Source of the DNA: Oscillospiraceae bacterium HV4-5-C5C
GTDB taxonomy: Bacteria; Bacillota; Clostridia; Saccharofermentanales; Fastidiosipilaceae
Direction of reading: 5' to 3'
NCBI GenBank assembly: GCA_012034405.1
Contig: JAAVLZ010000021.1
Location: 1-50,511, forward strand
DNA length: 50,511 nucleotides
Made by a program: the position numbers and the translations under genes. Shown here in pieces: positions 1 to 8,133 of the stretch (its first letter is position 1; each line of letters begins with the position of its first letter). The notes beneath the pieces were generated by a model. It ran no database searches and was not told the origin of the DNA. It saw nothing but the letters and a program-made list of their open reading frames with translations.

Positions 1-142
1 ACAGCCAGTGGCCTCCCAGCATCAACCAGTTTACCGAATTTGACGAACTAACGTCAGCTCCTTGCCTTTGCCGGACTAACGTCCGGGGAGACTGGAACTT
101 ACGATGGCAATTTAAGCTTTAGAGTCAAAAGCAAGTAACCTG

Positions 143-170
143 TTGACAAGAGCCTGAAACTTGGTAATAT
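143..170 (+). promoter_or_regulatory. sigma-A promoter of tRNA-Thr
   Basis: A TTGACA box at 143-148 and a TAATAT box at 165-170 are 16 bases apart and end 13 bases before the tRNA. I see no supportable gene in the 142 bases to the left. Confidence 0.7.
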
Positions 171-183
171 ATTAGAGTACTTT

Positions 184-258
184 GCCACAGTGGCTCAGGG
201 GTAGAGCAATTCACTCGTAATGAATAGGTCGTGAGTTCGATTCTCACCTGTGGCTCCA
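184..258 (+). tRNA. tRNA-Thr (anticodon CGT)
   Basis: A complete cloverleaf can be folded. The acceptor GCCACAG pairs with CTGTGGC, the anticodon stem ATTCA/TGAAT encloses the loop CTCGTAA with anticodon CGT (reads ACG), and the T arm is GTGAG-TTCGATT-CTCAC. The CCA end is encoded at 256-258. It is a single-gene transcript with its own promoter and terminator. Confidence 0.95.
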
Positions 259-292
259 AAATCTTCAAAGCGTTTGGCTTTGAAGATTTTTT
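259..292 (+). terminator. intrinsic terminator of tRNA-Thr
   Basis: A perfect 13-bp stem (259-271 with 277-289) has a 5-base loop and runs into a T tract directly after the tRNA CCA end. Confidence 0.9.
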
Positions 293-491
293 AGTTAATG
301 ATTCTGATTAAGCTGATCATCCCCAGCGTAAATCTATCCAGGGCTTAGTTATCAGCACTGTGTTTTCATAAACTGAATTTCAGACTGTAGTGCCTAGCAC
401 ACCCGCCAGTTATTTCAGTATAATAATCTACAGGGCAGTTCATCGGGTCAGACGGCTTAATAATAATTGCAGAACGATTATGAGGGATGCT

Positions 492-1427
492 ATGATCAAG
501 TATTATAAAACAGTTGAGAACACGCTGATCCAGATGGATACGTTTCAGGCTGGCTGCTGGGTTAATATTACCAATCCCTCTCCAGATGATCTGAGAAATT
601 TTGCCACTGAGAATGATGTAAATGAGAGTTTCTTAATGGCGGCTTTGGATGAAGAAGAATCTGCCCGTATAGATACAGAGGACGGGGACACACTTATTGT
701 GGTTGATATTCCGGTGCAGGAAAGTGACCCGGGCAGTCATATGCTGACTGTGACCACAATACCCTTAGCTGTTATCCTGATGAATAAGATGATCATAACT
801 GTCTGCCTGAGGGAAGATAGTATCCTGCAGGATTTTATTGTTCAACGGGTCAAAGACTTCTACACCCAATATAAGACCCGCTTTGTGCTCCAAATTCTGT
901 ACCGGAACTCAACCAAGTTTTTGCAGTACCTGCGCGGCATAGAACGTTCTTCCAACCGACTGGAAGAAGGTCTGCAGCGTTCCATGCGCAATAAGGAACT
1001 TTTGGAGATGCTGCGGCTGGAAAAGTCGCTGGTTTACCTGTCTACTTCTTTACGGGCCAATGGTATAGTCCTGGAGAAGCTGATGCGGAATCCCAATATA
1101 AAGAACTATCCAGATGACGCTGATCTGCTGGAGGATGTGATTATTGAGAACCGTCAGGCTGTAGAGATGGCCAATATATACAGCAGTATTTTGGCTACCA
1201 CAACGGATTCATTTGCTTCGATTATTTCCAACAACCAGAATAATGTCATTAAGGTTCTGACTATTGCTACTATTATTATGACAATCCCGACGATTCTTTC
1301 CGGCTTTATGGGGATGAATGTAGCCTTACCTATCCCGGAAGAAACGGGTTTCTTCATTATTATCGGTCTGACTGCGGCCTTAATTGCTGCGGCTGTCGCC
1401 CTGATCCGGTGGTTCCACCTGCTGTAA
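492..1427 (+). CDS. corA: CorA-family divalent cation transporter
   Basis: Membrane channel of the CorA family, which normally moves Mg2+ (some members Co2+ or Ni2+) through a homopentamer. The C-terminal part has the family signature: a first membrane helix ending in GFMGMN (the invariant GMN selectivity motif), a short acidic loop, then a second membrane helix and a basic end (IRWFHLL). The N-terminal two thirds is the soluble, helix-rich cytoplasmic funnel. I chose the ATG at 492 because GAGGG lies at a normal distance before it and the protein then begins like other CorA proteins (MIKYYKT). A GTG at 390 would add 34 unlikely residues. The result is 311 aa, normal for the family. It stands alone, convergent with the next gene. 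Confidence 0.9.
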   Translation: MIKYYKTVENTLIQMDTFQAGCWVNITNPSPDDLRNFATENDVNESFLMAALDEEESARIDTEDGDTLIVVDIPVQESDPGSHMLTVTTIPLAVILMNKMIITVCLREDSILQDFIVQRVKDFYTQYKTRFVLQILYRNSTKFLQYLRGIERSSNRLEEGLQRSMRNKELLEMLRLEKSLVYLSTSLRANGIVLEKLMRNPNIKNYPDDADLLEDVIIENRQAVEMANIYSSILATTTDSFASIISNNQNNVIKVLTIATIIMTIPTILSGFMGMNVALPIPEETGFFIIIGLTAALIAAAVALIRWFHLL

Positions 1428-1451
1428 CGAGTCTGAAAGCCAGCCCGGCCA

Positions 1452-2021
1452 TCAGGATTTGGCCAGGCCGGGATGCTGGTGAGATTCCAGGCGGTCCAGC
1501 AAATCATCAGCCTCCTGGGCAACCAGAAGTAAATCGAGACTTCCGGCGGATAAAAAGCCTTCTTTTTGCATGATTTGTAACTGCTGGATAAACGGATCAT
1601 AAAAGCCATTAATGTTCAGAATCCCGATGGGCTGCTGCAACAGGTTCAGGCTGGACCAGGACCAGACTTCGCTTAATTCCTCTAGTGTTCCGACCCCGCC
1701 AGGCAAGGTAATAAAAGCATCTGCCTGGCGAAGTCGCTCCTTCCTGACTGTCATATCCGGCACGATTTCAAGTTCTGTCAGACCCTGATGCCCCCACTCC
1801 AAATCCATCATAAAGCCAGGTATAATCCCTTTGACATGACCACCGGCCTGCAGACAGCCGTCAGCTACCGCCCCCATTAAGCCCCGTCCGCCGGCTCCAT
1901 AAATCAGTTTAATCGTCCTCTTAGCCAGCAAAGCGCCTAACTCTGAAGCAGCTTGCCAATATACCGGATTCTGCCCCTGATTAGATGCGCAATAAACGGT
2001 TACCGACTTTATCTGACTCAT
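1452..2021 (-). CDS. LOG family (TIGR00730) nucleotide phosphoribohydrolase
   Basis: Rossmann-fold protein of the LOG (Lonely Guy) family. Members hydrolyse the N-glycosidic bond of nucleoside 5'-monophosphates, releasing a free base and ribose 5-phosphate; in bacteria the physiological substrate is often unclear. The diagnostic PGGVGTLEE motif is present, as are the early YGAGGRGLMG glycine-rich turn and the MTVRKERL segment that holds the catalytic Arg. The start at 2021 is set by an AGGAGGT site 8 bases upstream; the longer open frame to 2171 has no such site. The 189-aa length is normal. No operon partner is visible. Confidence 0.88.
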   Translation of the reverse strand: MSQIKSVTVYCASNQGQNPVYWQAASELGALLAKRTIKLIYGAGGRGLMGAVADGCLQAGGHVKGIIPGFMMDLEWGHQGLTELEIVPDMTVRKERLRQADAFITLPGGVGTLEELSEVWSWSSLNLLQQPIGILNINGFYDPFIQQLQIMQKEGFLSAGSLDLLLVAQEADDLLDRLESHQHPGLAKS

Positions 2022-2331
2022 GCGTCTGACCTCCTGAGTAAGTAAACATGCAGGCGTTCTTGCTCCCATTATGCTTATTTTGCCTGCAAATGTAAAATGT
2101 GTCAGGCAGTACTTTATATCGCCAGCTGACTGCGGTTCTGTCCGGTGCTTACAGGCAGCCCGGTTAATCAAATAAGCGCAATTAGCAAAGCCTAAATAAA
2201 GTGAAACATATTACACAGTTTAGCGGGCGGACTTGAGATAAAATATATACAGACCGGATTGGCCGGCGGATTTATATCTGACGCTTTCTGCTTGGATTGA
2301 GCTGAAAGACAAAAAAATAAGAGGTGTTTGT

Positions 2332-3219
2332 ATGAACCAGGAACAATATGAAAGAATGAAAAATGGCAAAGGTTTTATTGCTGCGCTGGATCAGTCCGGC
2401 GGCAGCACCCCCAAAGCACTGGCAGCTTATGGCGTTCCTAAGGATAGCTATAACAGTGAGGAGGAGATGTTTGATCTGGTTCATAAGATGAGGACCAGAA
2501 TTATCACCAGTCCCGCCTTTTCTTCCAAGCATATTTTGGCGGCAATCCTGTTTGAACAAACCATGGACCGTAAGATTGAAGGCCGTTATACGGCAGACTA
2601 CTTATGGGAGGTTAAGGGTGTTGTCCCTATCTTGAAAGTTGATAAGGGCTTAGCTCAAGAAACAAATGGCGTGCAGCTGATGAAAACCATCCCCCAACTG
2701 GATGAACTGCTGGGCAGAGCTAACGAACGGCATATTTTTGGTACCAAAATGCGTTCAGTGATAAAACAGGCAAATACCAAGGGTATTGCTGATGTTGTCG
2801 AACAACAGTTTGATCTGGGCCGTCAGATCTTAGCCGCCGGTCTTGTGCCTATTATTGAGCCGGAAGTTGATATTCATAGTACGGATAAAGCTGAGTCGGA
2901 AGCTATCCTGAAAGCGGAGATCAAAAAGCAGCTGGATAAGTTGCCGGAAGGACAGCAGGTCATGCTGAAGGTTTCCATCCCGACTGAAGAGAATTTTTAC
3001 GCCGATCTGATTGAAGATCCTCGGGTCTTAAGGGTTGTGGCCCTGTCCGGAGGTTATTCTCAGGAGGAGGCCAATCAGCGCCTGGCTGAGAATCATGGCT
3101 TAATTGCCAGTTTCTCCCGTGCTTTATCAGAAGGCCTGACTGCCCAGATGTCTGATGCAGCCTTTGATGAGCGGATTGCTGATTCAATTGACCTGATCTA
3201 TGCTGCTTCTATCACCTGA
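2332..3219 (+). CDS. fda: class I fructose-1,6-bisphosphate aldolase
   Basis: Glycolytic and gluconeogenic enzyme that splits fructose 1,6-bisphosphate into dihydroxyacetone phosphate and glyceraldehyde 3-phosphate by a Schiff-base mechanism. It belongs to the short bacterial class I group (Staphylococcus Fda type, about 295 aa): the N-terminal [17 protein letters not shown] segment and the VMLKVSIP segment, whose Lys213 is the expected Schiff-base lysine, are both visible. AGAGGTG precedes the ATG at a normal distance. It is not in an operon; the next gene has its own promoter starting 20 bases after this stop codon. Confidence 0.93.
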   Translation: MNQEQYERMKNGKGFIAALDQSGGSTPKALAAYGVPKDSYNSEEEMFDLVHKMRTRIITSPAFSSKHILAAILFEQTMDRKIEGRYTADYLWEVKGVVPILKVDKGLAQETNGVQLMKTIPQLDELLGRANERHIFGTKMRSVIKQANTKGIADVVEQQFDLGRQILAAGLVPIIEPEVDIHSTDKAESEAILKAEIKKQLDKLPEGQQVMLKVSIPTEENFYADLIEDPRVLRVVALSGGYSQEEANQRLAENHGLIASFSRALSEGLTAQMSDAAFDERIADSIDLIYAASIT

Positions 3220-3238
3220 TTTTCAGCTATTTTGTCGC

Positions 3239-3267
3239 TTGACAGCTGGATTAAATGGCAATATAGT
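3239..3267 (+). promoter_or_regulatory. sigma-A promoter of the sulfur amino acid operon
   Basis: TTGACA (3239-3244) and TATAGT (3262-3267) are separated by exactly 17 bases. Transcription should start near 3274, leaving a leader of about 170 bases before the first gene. Confidence 0.75.
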
Positions 3268-3391
3268 ATACCTACAATAATAGTAGGTAATGATACAGCA
3301 ACCTGTATCAATGATTTCAGATTTTTAGTTACTGCCCGTTTAAAGTGCTGAAAGCATATAGACGGCGCAGCAGCAGACCTGAGTTATCTTT

Positions 3392-3430
3392 GCCGGTATG
3401 GTTACCTAAATAACTGTACCGGCTTTTTTT
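3392..3430 (+). terminator. leader terminator (possible attenuator) before the metB/metC-like gene
   Basis: A 13-bp stem (3392-3404 with 3411-3423, two G-U pairs) with a 6-base loop is followed by seven T. It ends 16 bases before the next start codon and lies inside the transcript from the 3239 promoter, so it could control read-through. Two small upstream hairpins (CCTAC/GTAGG near 3271-3287 and GATACAG/CTGTATC near 3292-3309) are also in the leader. I see no T-box sequence and no SAM-I riboswitch core. It could alternatively just end the aldolase transcript. Confidence 0.75.
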
Positions 3431-3446
3431 ATAAAGGAGAACAGCG

Positions 3447-4583
3447 ATGGAGCAAGAAACGCGATGTATACATTTGGAGCAACCCACAAAATATGAGCTT
3501 ACCGGCAGCATAAGCATGCCGATCTATCAAACAGCAACCTTTGCTCATCCAGAGCTGGGACGAAGCAGTGGCTTTGATTATTCCAGGCTGGAGAATCCGA
3601 CCAGAGAGCAGTTGCAAAACATTGTGGCCGGGCTGGAGTACGGACAATCCTGCCGCGCCTTCAGCACGGGGATGGCTGCCATCAGTGCCCTCATGGAATT
3701 GTTTTCTCCCGGTGATCATATTGTCGTTTCAGATGACCTCTACGGCGGCTCATATCGGCTATTTAATACAATTAACCAAAAAAACGGTCTTAACATTGAA
3801 GCCTGTGATACGAGTGATCTGGAGCAGATTAAAGCTGCTCTGACTGATCAAACTAAAGCAGTCTTTATTGAAACGCCGACTAATCCCATGATGCATGTCA
3901 GTGATATTGCTGCCATTGCGGAGCTCTGCCACCGGTATCAGGCCAGACTGATTGTAGACAATACCTTTTTATCACCTTACTTTCAAAATCCGCTGCTGTT
4001 GGGAGCTGATATTGTGGTTCACAGCGGGACCAAATATCTGGGTGGTCATAATGATACGTTAGCCGGATTCCTGATCTGCAAAGATGCGGCGACCGGCGAA
4101 GAGTTAAAGCAGATTCAGTGTACGACAGGTGCCTGTCTGGCACCTTTTGATGCGTGGCTGATTTTGCGGGGCATTAAGACCCTGGCGGTGCGCATGACTG
4201 CTCAGCAGGAGCGTGCCGAAGCACTGGCTGACTGGCTCCAGGGACAGCCACATGTCACTAAGCTCTACTACCCGGGTCTGACCAGCCATCCGGCCTATAA
4301 CTTGTCTAAGCGGCAAAGCCGGGGTAGCGGAGCCATGCTTTCTTTCAGGGTGGATACAGCAGAGACTGCCAGACAATTACTGGGCCGGGTCCGGCTGATC
4401 CAGTTTGCCGAGAGCCTGGGCGGCGTTGAAACCCTGTTAACCTATCCGATGACCCAGACGCATGCGGCAGTGCCGGAAAGCTTGAGAGAAAAGCTGGGGA
4501 TAGATGACTGCTTACTGCGGCTGTCGGTCGGGCTGGAGGCTGTACAGGATCTTAAGGATGATTTAGCAGCTGCGTTAAAGTGA
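3447..4583 (+). CDS. Cys/Met metabolism PLP enzyme (cystathionine gamma-synthase or beta/gamma-lyase)
   Basis: Fold-type I PLP enzyme of the transsulfuration family, 378 aa, normal length. The PLP lysine is Lys196 in HSGTKYLGGHND. The N-terminal YxRxxNPT-like segment (YSRLENPTREQL), the SGMA-like STGMAAIS and the VDNTF strand are all present. Family members make cystathionine from an O-acyl-homoserine and cysteine, or split cystathionine or homocysteine; sequence inspection alone does not separate these. Because the next gene is a MalY/PatB-type beta-lyase, a synthase (MetB-like) role here would complete a cysteine-to-homocysteine route. AAAGGAG precedes the ATG. Only 13 bases separate it from the following gene. 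Confidence 0.88.
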   Translation: MEQETRCIHLEQPTKYELTGSISMPIYQTATFAHPELGRSSGFDYSRLENPTREQLQNIVAGLEYGQSCRAFSTGMAAISALMELFSPGDHIVVSDDLYGGSYRLFNTINQKNGLNIEACDTSDLEQIKAALTDQTKAVFIETPTNPMMHVSDIAAIAELCHRYQARLIVDNTFLSPYFQNPLLLGADIVVHSGTKYLGGHNDTLAGFLICKDAATGEELKQIQCTTGACLAPFDAWLILRGIKTLAVRMTAQQERAEALADWLQGQPHVTKLYYPGLTSHPAYNLSKRQSRGSGAMLSFRVDTAETARQLLGRVRLIQFAESLGGVETLLTYPMTQTHAAVPESLREKLGIDDCLLRLSVGLEAVQDLKDDLAAALK

Positions 4584-4596
4584 AAGGGCAGGGATC

Positions 4597-5775
4597 ATGA
4601 CTTACAATTTTGATGAGGTAATAGACCGAAAAAGGACGGGCTCGTTAAAATATGATTGTGCCGTCTCCCGGCAGGTCCCTGAAGACTGTTTGCCCATGTG
4701 GGTCGCAGATCAGGACTTTCGCTGTCCCCCCTGTGTCAGCCGGGCGCTGGTTCAACGGGCTGAACATGGTGTCTTTGGTTATACTGAACCGGATCAGGAC
4801 TATTATGCAGCACTGGGCTATTGGTTTAAGCGGCGCTGGCAGTGGGAGCCGGACCTTCGTTGCTTTGTGCAGACTCCAGGTGTGGTTTTTGCCTTAGCCA
4901 TGGCCGTCCGCGCCTTTACCCAACCTGGCGACGCGGTTCTGATTCAGACGCCGGTTTATTATCCTTTTACCGAGGTCATTCTGGATAACCAGCGGCGGTT
5001 AGTTATATCGCCGCTCCGCCTGACTGAAGGTCATTACGAAATGGATTTTGTGAATTTACGCCAGCAGCTGGAAACTCAGCCCATCAAACTGCTCTTCCTC
5101 TGCAATCCACATAATCCCGTTGGCCGGGTATGGACGGTAACGGAACTCCAGCAGCTGGGAGACCTGTGCGCAAAGTATCAGGTGAAAATTGTTGCGGATG
5201 AAATCCACGCGGACTTTGTCTATGCGCCGGCTTGCCATCACAGCTTTTTAACGGTCAATCCGCAGTTGGCCGGGCAAACTATGCTTTGTACAGCTCCATC
5301 AAAAACCTTCAATCTGGCAGGACTCCAGATCGCTAACATCTACTTACCCGACCAGGCTATGCGAGATGCCTTTAAGCATGAAGTTAATGCCGCCGGATAC
5401 AGTCAGGCCAATTGTATGGGCTTGATTGCCTGTCAGGCGTGTTACAGCGCCGAAGGTGAAGCCTGGCTGAATGAACTGAAGCTCTACCTGCAGGCTAATG
5501 CCACCTATGTCTATCAATTTGTCGCACACAATCTACCTGAGCTTCAGGTCATCAAAGCTGAAGGCACCTACTTGCTCTGGCTGGATTGCCGGAACCTGAA
5601 CATGGATTCAACTGAGCTGCGACAATTTATGCGGCATCAAGCCAAACTCTGGCTGGATGATGGATTTATCTTTGGGCAGGGAGGTGAAGGCTTTGTCAGG
5701 GTTAACATCGCTTGTCCCAGATCAATTGTGACTGAGGCGATGCTGCGCTTACAAAGAGCTTGTCACCAGCTTTAA
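4597..5775 (+). CDS. MalY/PatB-family cystathionine beta-lyase-like aminotransferase
   Basis: PLP enzyme of aminotransferase class I/II, MalY/PatB branch, 392 aa. Visible features are the N-terminal MWVADQDF segment typical of the branch, NPHNPVGRVW (Asn and Pro contacting PLP), DEIHADF (the Asp that holds the pyridine nitrogen), and APSKTFNLAGL with Lys236 as the Schiff-base lysine. Relatives cleave cystathionine to homocysteine, pyruvate and ammonia, and often also act as cysteine desulfhydrases. It follows the cystathionine-forming or -cleaving gene in one short operon, with AGGG before its ATG. No Rho-independent terminator on this strand is evident; the hairpin downstream has its T tract on the other strand. 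Confidence 0.88.
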   Translation: MTYNFDEVIDRKRTGSLKYDCAVSRQVPEDCLPMWVADQDFRCPPCVSRALVQRAEHGVFGYTEPDQDYYAALGYWFKRRWQWEPDLRCFVQTPGVVFALAMAVRAFTQPGDAVLIQTPVYYPFTEVILDNQRRLVISPLRLTEGHYEMDFVNLRQQLETQPIKLLFLCNPHNPVGRVWTVTELQQLGDLCAKYQVKIVADEIHADFVYAPACHHSFLTVNPQLAGQTMLCTAPSKTFNLAGLQIANIYLPDQAMRDAFKHEVNAAGYSQANCMGLIACQACYSAEGEAWLNELKLYLQANATYVYQFVAHNLPELQVIKAEGTYLLWLDCRNLNMDSTELRQFMRHQAKLWLDDGFIFGQGGEGFVRVNIACPRSIVTEAMLRLQRACHQL

Positions 5776-5796
5776 ACTCATTTCAGTGTACATAAA

Positions 5797-5849
5797 AAGA
5801 AAAGCCCTGAAACATAGGCGTTTCAGGGCTTCATGGTGGAGACGAGGAG
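5797..5849. repeat. attL: left 53-bp direct repeat
   Basis: Identical over 53 bases to 13521-13573. It carries a duplicate of the tmRNA terminator hairpin and the last 16 bases of ssrA. To the right the sequence (TTCGCAACC) no longer matches tmRNA, marking the element side. Confidence 0.93.
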
Positions 5850-5875
5850 TTCGCAACCCCTGTTTTAGCCGTTAT

Positions 5876-5899
5876 AAAAGCCCTATTTTGGGGCTTTTT
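5876..5899 (-). terminator. terminator after the integrase gene
   Basis: AAAAGCCC and GGGGCTTTTT form a short GC stem around a 6-base loop, with T tracts on both strands. It lies about 70 bases past the integrase stop codon and could also stop rightward transcription from outside. Confidence 0.7.
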
Positions 5900-5950
5900 C
5901 TTATCAATACTTCTCTAAAACTGGCCTTTTTTGCAGGCTCTTGAGTTTTT

Positions 5951-5969
5951 TAGTATCAAAATAGTATCA
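5951..5969. repeat. left pair of putative integrase arm sites
   Basis: TAGTATCA occurs at 5951-5958 and 5962-5969, 11 bases apart. The same octamer pair with the same 11-base period sits at the other end (13495-13513). Paired repeats about one helical turn apart just inside both att sites are what arm-binding sites of a lambda-type integrase look like. The inner copy contains the integrase stop codon. Confidence 0.65.
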
Positions 5970-7019
5970 GCCGAGGGCGTTCAATTTGGCTATCATTTCT
6001 TGTTCTTTATTCGGCCACAGGTGGCTATAAACATTGAGTGTTGTTGATACGCTTTCATGCCCAAGGCGCTGAGCTATAAGTAGGGGGCTAAAGCCCTTCT
6101 CAATCAGCAGGGAGGCATGAGAGTGCCGCAGGTCATGGACCCGGATACGCTTCACACCGGAGGCTTTGCACGCTGAATCCATGCCCTTCTCAATGAATCG
6201 TTTCTCCCAAGGGAAGACAGAATCAGATAGCGCCGGATCATAGAAGCGGCTCTTGTATTCCCTGAGCGCTTTCAGGGCGGGCTCAGGCAGCAGGATTATC
6301 CGATTAGATTTAGCTGTTTTCGGCTCAGTCACAACATTTTTTCCATTCAGCCGCTGAAGGCTCTTTGTGATTGACAGTTTGCCAGACCCAAAGTCTATAT
6401 CAGACCACAGCAGCGCCAACAGCTCACCTTTGCGCATTCCTGACCAATACAGCAGCGTAACCGCAGTTCTGGCCTTGATATCGTCCATGGCTGCTATAGC
6501 CTTCTGGTATTCGTCAAGCGTCCAAAACTGCATTTCCTGTTTAGCCCTTACGGTGTTAACCGCGCCGGCCTGCTCACACGGGTTACCGCCGAGGCCGTAA
6601 AACCTAACTGCATGCTTAAAAATGGAGGCAAGCAGCTTATGGCAATTTGTGATATAGGACTTAGTAAAGCCTTGTTCTATCAGCTGGTTTTGCCATTGCC
6701 TGATATCTTTAGCCGTAATGGCGTTCAGCACCATTTCATCAAAAGTCGGCGCTATCCGATTCTTGTAAATGTAGCCCCTTGTCTGCAAAGTATGTTCGCG
6801 CAGCCGTGGCGCGGTATCCTTCTGAAACAGCTTGTAGAAGGCACGGAACGACATAGTAGGCTGGTAGCTGATGTTCTGCAGGAACTCACGCTCAAAGGCC
6901 TCAGCCTCACGCTTGAGCGCAAAACCGCGCTTTAGCTTCTGCTTGCGCTGCCCTTCATAGTTCTGATAGTAGAACTTTGTATACCATGTATTATTATGTT
7001 CGTCCTTGTATGCCGGCAT
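5967..7019 (-). CDS. int: tyrosine recombinase (integrase) of the element
   Basis: Site-specific recombinase that should integrate and excise the element at the ssrA 3' end. At 350 aa it has an N-terminal arm-binding domain (about 1-50, aromatic and basic), a SAM-like core-binding domain (about 57-140) and a C-terminal catalytic domain. The full catalytic set is visible: Arg196 in SGMRKGE, Lys234 in PKTAKS, His295/Arg298 in HDLRHSHAS, His321 in GHES and the nucleophile Tyr331. It starts 2 bases after the repressor stop codon, so the two form one leftward operon and int should be made together with the repressor during the quiescent state. The gene is intact. Confidence 0.95.
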   Translation of the reverse strand: MPAYKDEHNNTWYTKFYYQNYEGQRKQKLKRGFALKREAEAFEREFLQNISYQPTMSFRAFYKLFQKDTAPRLREHTLQTRGYIYKNRIAPTFDEMVLNAITAKDIRQWQNQLIEQGFTKSYITNCHKLLASIFKHAVRFYGLGGNPCEQAGAVNTVRAKQEMQFWTLDEYQKAIAAMDDIKARTAVTLLYWSGMRKGELLALLWSDIDFGSGKLSITKSLQRLNGKNVVTEPKTAKSNRIILLPEPALKALREYKSRFYDPALSDSVFPWEKRFIEKGMDSACKASGVKRIRVHDLRHSHASLLIEKGFSPLLIAQRLGHESVSTTLNVYSHLWPNKEQEMIAKLNALG

Positions 7020-7021
7020 GG

Positions 7022-7561
7022 TTAAAAAACAGCCTCACTTATTTTTTCTGCTATTCTTTCCGCTATATTCGGGTCTGTTGCATTGAATAAACCCTTGCCC
7101 TTTAGTTCGTCTGTTATGGACTTTACATAAGCCTGATACATAGCAGACGCTTCTGGTTCAGAGCCAATTAGCTTACGTGCCTCAATTAGGTCACCTACAG
7201 CATTATTAATTAATGTACCGTCTAAGACAAGGAGAATAGCATCTTCTGGCTTGGGGCCCTTCTGCGTGTTGAAGCGCAATTCAAGCGGCGCAATGGAAGC
7301 TCCAATCTCTACCAAACTAAGCAGCGTTTTCAGAATATCCGCTTGATCATTGATAACCAAACTTGTAGGCATGCCAAGTAATTCGTTTGATGAAACCCCC
7401 AGAGCATCACATATACTAATAAGCATATCTGTATTTGGCTTAGAAGCACCGTTCTCATATCTACCATATGCTTGCGACGTGATTCCAAGCCTTTCGGCCA
7501 TTTCCGCTTGCTTTAGTTTTGCATCAAGCCTTCTCTTCTTTAGATTGTCATGAAACGACAT
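7022..7561 (-). CDS. XRE-family master repressor of the element
   Basis: DNA-binding protein of 179 aa. Residues about 4-58 are an XRE/Cro-CI helix-turn-helix (KQAEMAERLGITSQAYGRYENG, recognition helix around ITSQAYGRYE). The remaining 110 residues show no S24/LexA-type Ser-Lys protease signature and no ImmA-type metalloprotease is encoded nearby, so self-cleavage after DNA damage is not expected. That resembles the Stl-type repressors of staphylococcal islands, which are lifted by binding a helper-phage protein (known for that family; inference here). The ATG at 7561 follows GGAGGGTG; a longer frame to 7618 would run through the operator region. It is the first gene of the repressor-int operon. 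Confidence 0.85.
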   Translation of the reverse strand: MSFHDNLKKRRLDAKLKQAEMAERLGITSQAYGRYENGASKPNTDMLISICDALGVSSNELLGMPTSLVINDQADILKTLLSLVEIGASIAPLELRFNTQKGPKPEDAILLVLDGTLINNAVGDLIEARKLIGSEPEASAMYQAYVKSITDELKGKGLFNATDPNIAERIAEKISEAVF

Positions 7562-7579
7562 TTTCACCCTCCAATAAAA

Positions 7580-7690
7580 AACTTCATATGAAAGTTTTCC
7601 GTTCCTATTATACGCCATTGTTTAGCGCTTGACATATGTTCATGAGAAAGTTATAGTATAGTCATGAACATAATAGTTTCACATGAAATT
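7580..7690. promoter_or_regulatory. divergent switch region with three similar operators
   Basis: Three related inverted repeats lie between the repressor and the Cro-like gene: AACTTCATATGAAAGTT (7580-7596), GTTCATGAGAAAGTT (7638-7652) and GTTTCACATGAAATT (7676-7690). The shared half-site is roughly TTTCA. The middle one lies between the -35 and -10 boxes of the rightward promoter. A TATAAT for the leftward operon is at 7612-7607 on the minus strand, with a poor -35. This is the layout of a CI/Cro switch. Confidence 0.7.
7629..7657 (+). promoter_or_regulatory. rightward (lytic-direction) promoter of the element
   Basis: TTGACA (7629-7634), 17-base spacer, TATAGT (7652-7657). It overlaps the middle operator, so repressor binding should block it. 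Confidence 0.8.
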
Positions 7691-7705
7691 GAAGGAGGGC
7701 TTAAA

Positions 7706-7903
7706 GTGATTATCTCAAAAGAAACTATAAGAATCAAGCAGGCTGACCTAAACATGACACAGTATATGCTTGCTGATAAAGCAGGAATAAGCAGGCAGGG
7801 GCTAAGCGCGTTACTGGCACGTGGCACAGCAAAACCCGAGACTGTAAAAAAGCTGGCTGCCGCGCTTGATTTGAACCCGGCCGATATAATCCGAGAGCAG
7901 TAG
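7706..7903 (+). CDS. Cro-like XRE-family regulator
   Basis: Small DNA-binding protein of 65 aa that is essentially one helix-turn-helix domain (MTQYMLADKAGISRQGLSAL, then TVKKLAAALDL). The GTG at 7706 is preceded at 8 bases by GGAGG (7693-7697) and follows the third operator; an upstream ATG at 7664 lies right at the -10 box and is unlikely to be used. Position opposite the repressor, on the rightward promoter, suggests a Cro-type antagonist that commits the element to excision and replication. First gene of the rightward operon. Confidence 0.82.
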   Translation: MIISKETIRIKQADLNMTQYMLADKAGISRQGLSALLARGTAKPETVKKLAAALDLNPADIIREQ

Positions 7904-7938
7904 ACCGCTGAACCTAAGAAAAAAAAGGAGGCTTAACT

Positions 7939-8133
7939 ATGGATAGCATGTTGAACTGTGAAGATGTTCAGAAAATTCTCAAAGTACCGCAAAGCACGGC
8001 TTACGCTGCAATCAGGGCAGTAAATGGCGAACTAAAGGAACAGGGATATTTGACGCTGCGGGGCAAATGCCCGGCAAAGCTCTTATATAACCGTTTCGGG
8101 ATTGAGTGGGAGCCGGACGCATGCGAGAAATAA
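7939..8133 (+). CDS. small helix-turn-helix protein, possible excisionase
   Basis: 64-aa protein with a predicted winged-helix-like N-terminus (LNCEDVQKILKVPQSTAYAAIR: a helix, a turn at VPQS and a second helix) followed by a short basic segment (LRGKCPAKLLYNRFGIEW). Small proteins of this kind in Firmicute integrative elements are often excisionases or activators; I cannot tell which. AAGGAGG is at a normal distance before the ATG. The element needs a recombination directionality factor and has no other obvious candidate, so excisionase is the working guess. Confidence 0.7.
   Translation: MDSMLNCEDVQKILKVPQSTAYAAIRAVNGELKEQGYLTLRGKCPAKLLYNRFGIEWEPDACEK

Noticed and set aside
1-142. Possible gene end at the left edge
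   Set aside because: No frame shows a recognisable protein segment; a CCGGAC/GTCCGG palindrome near 70-86 is too little to call.
3270-3446. T-box or SAM-I riboswitch upstream of the sulfur operon
   Set aside because: The T-box core (TGGNACC) and the conserved SAM-I core are not present in the leader.
5797-5849. A second tmRNA gene or tRNA at the left att site
   Set aside because: Only the last 16 bases plus terminator are present; sequence beyond does not form a T arm, so it is an att duplicate, not a gene.
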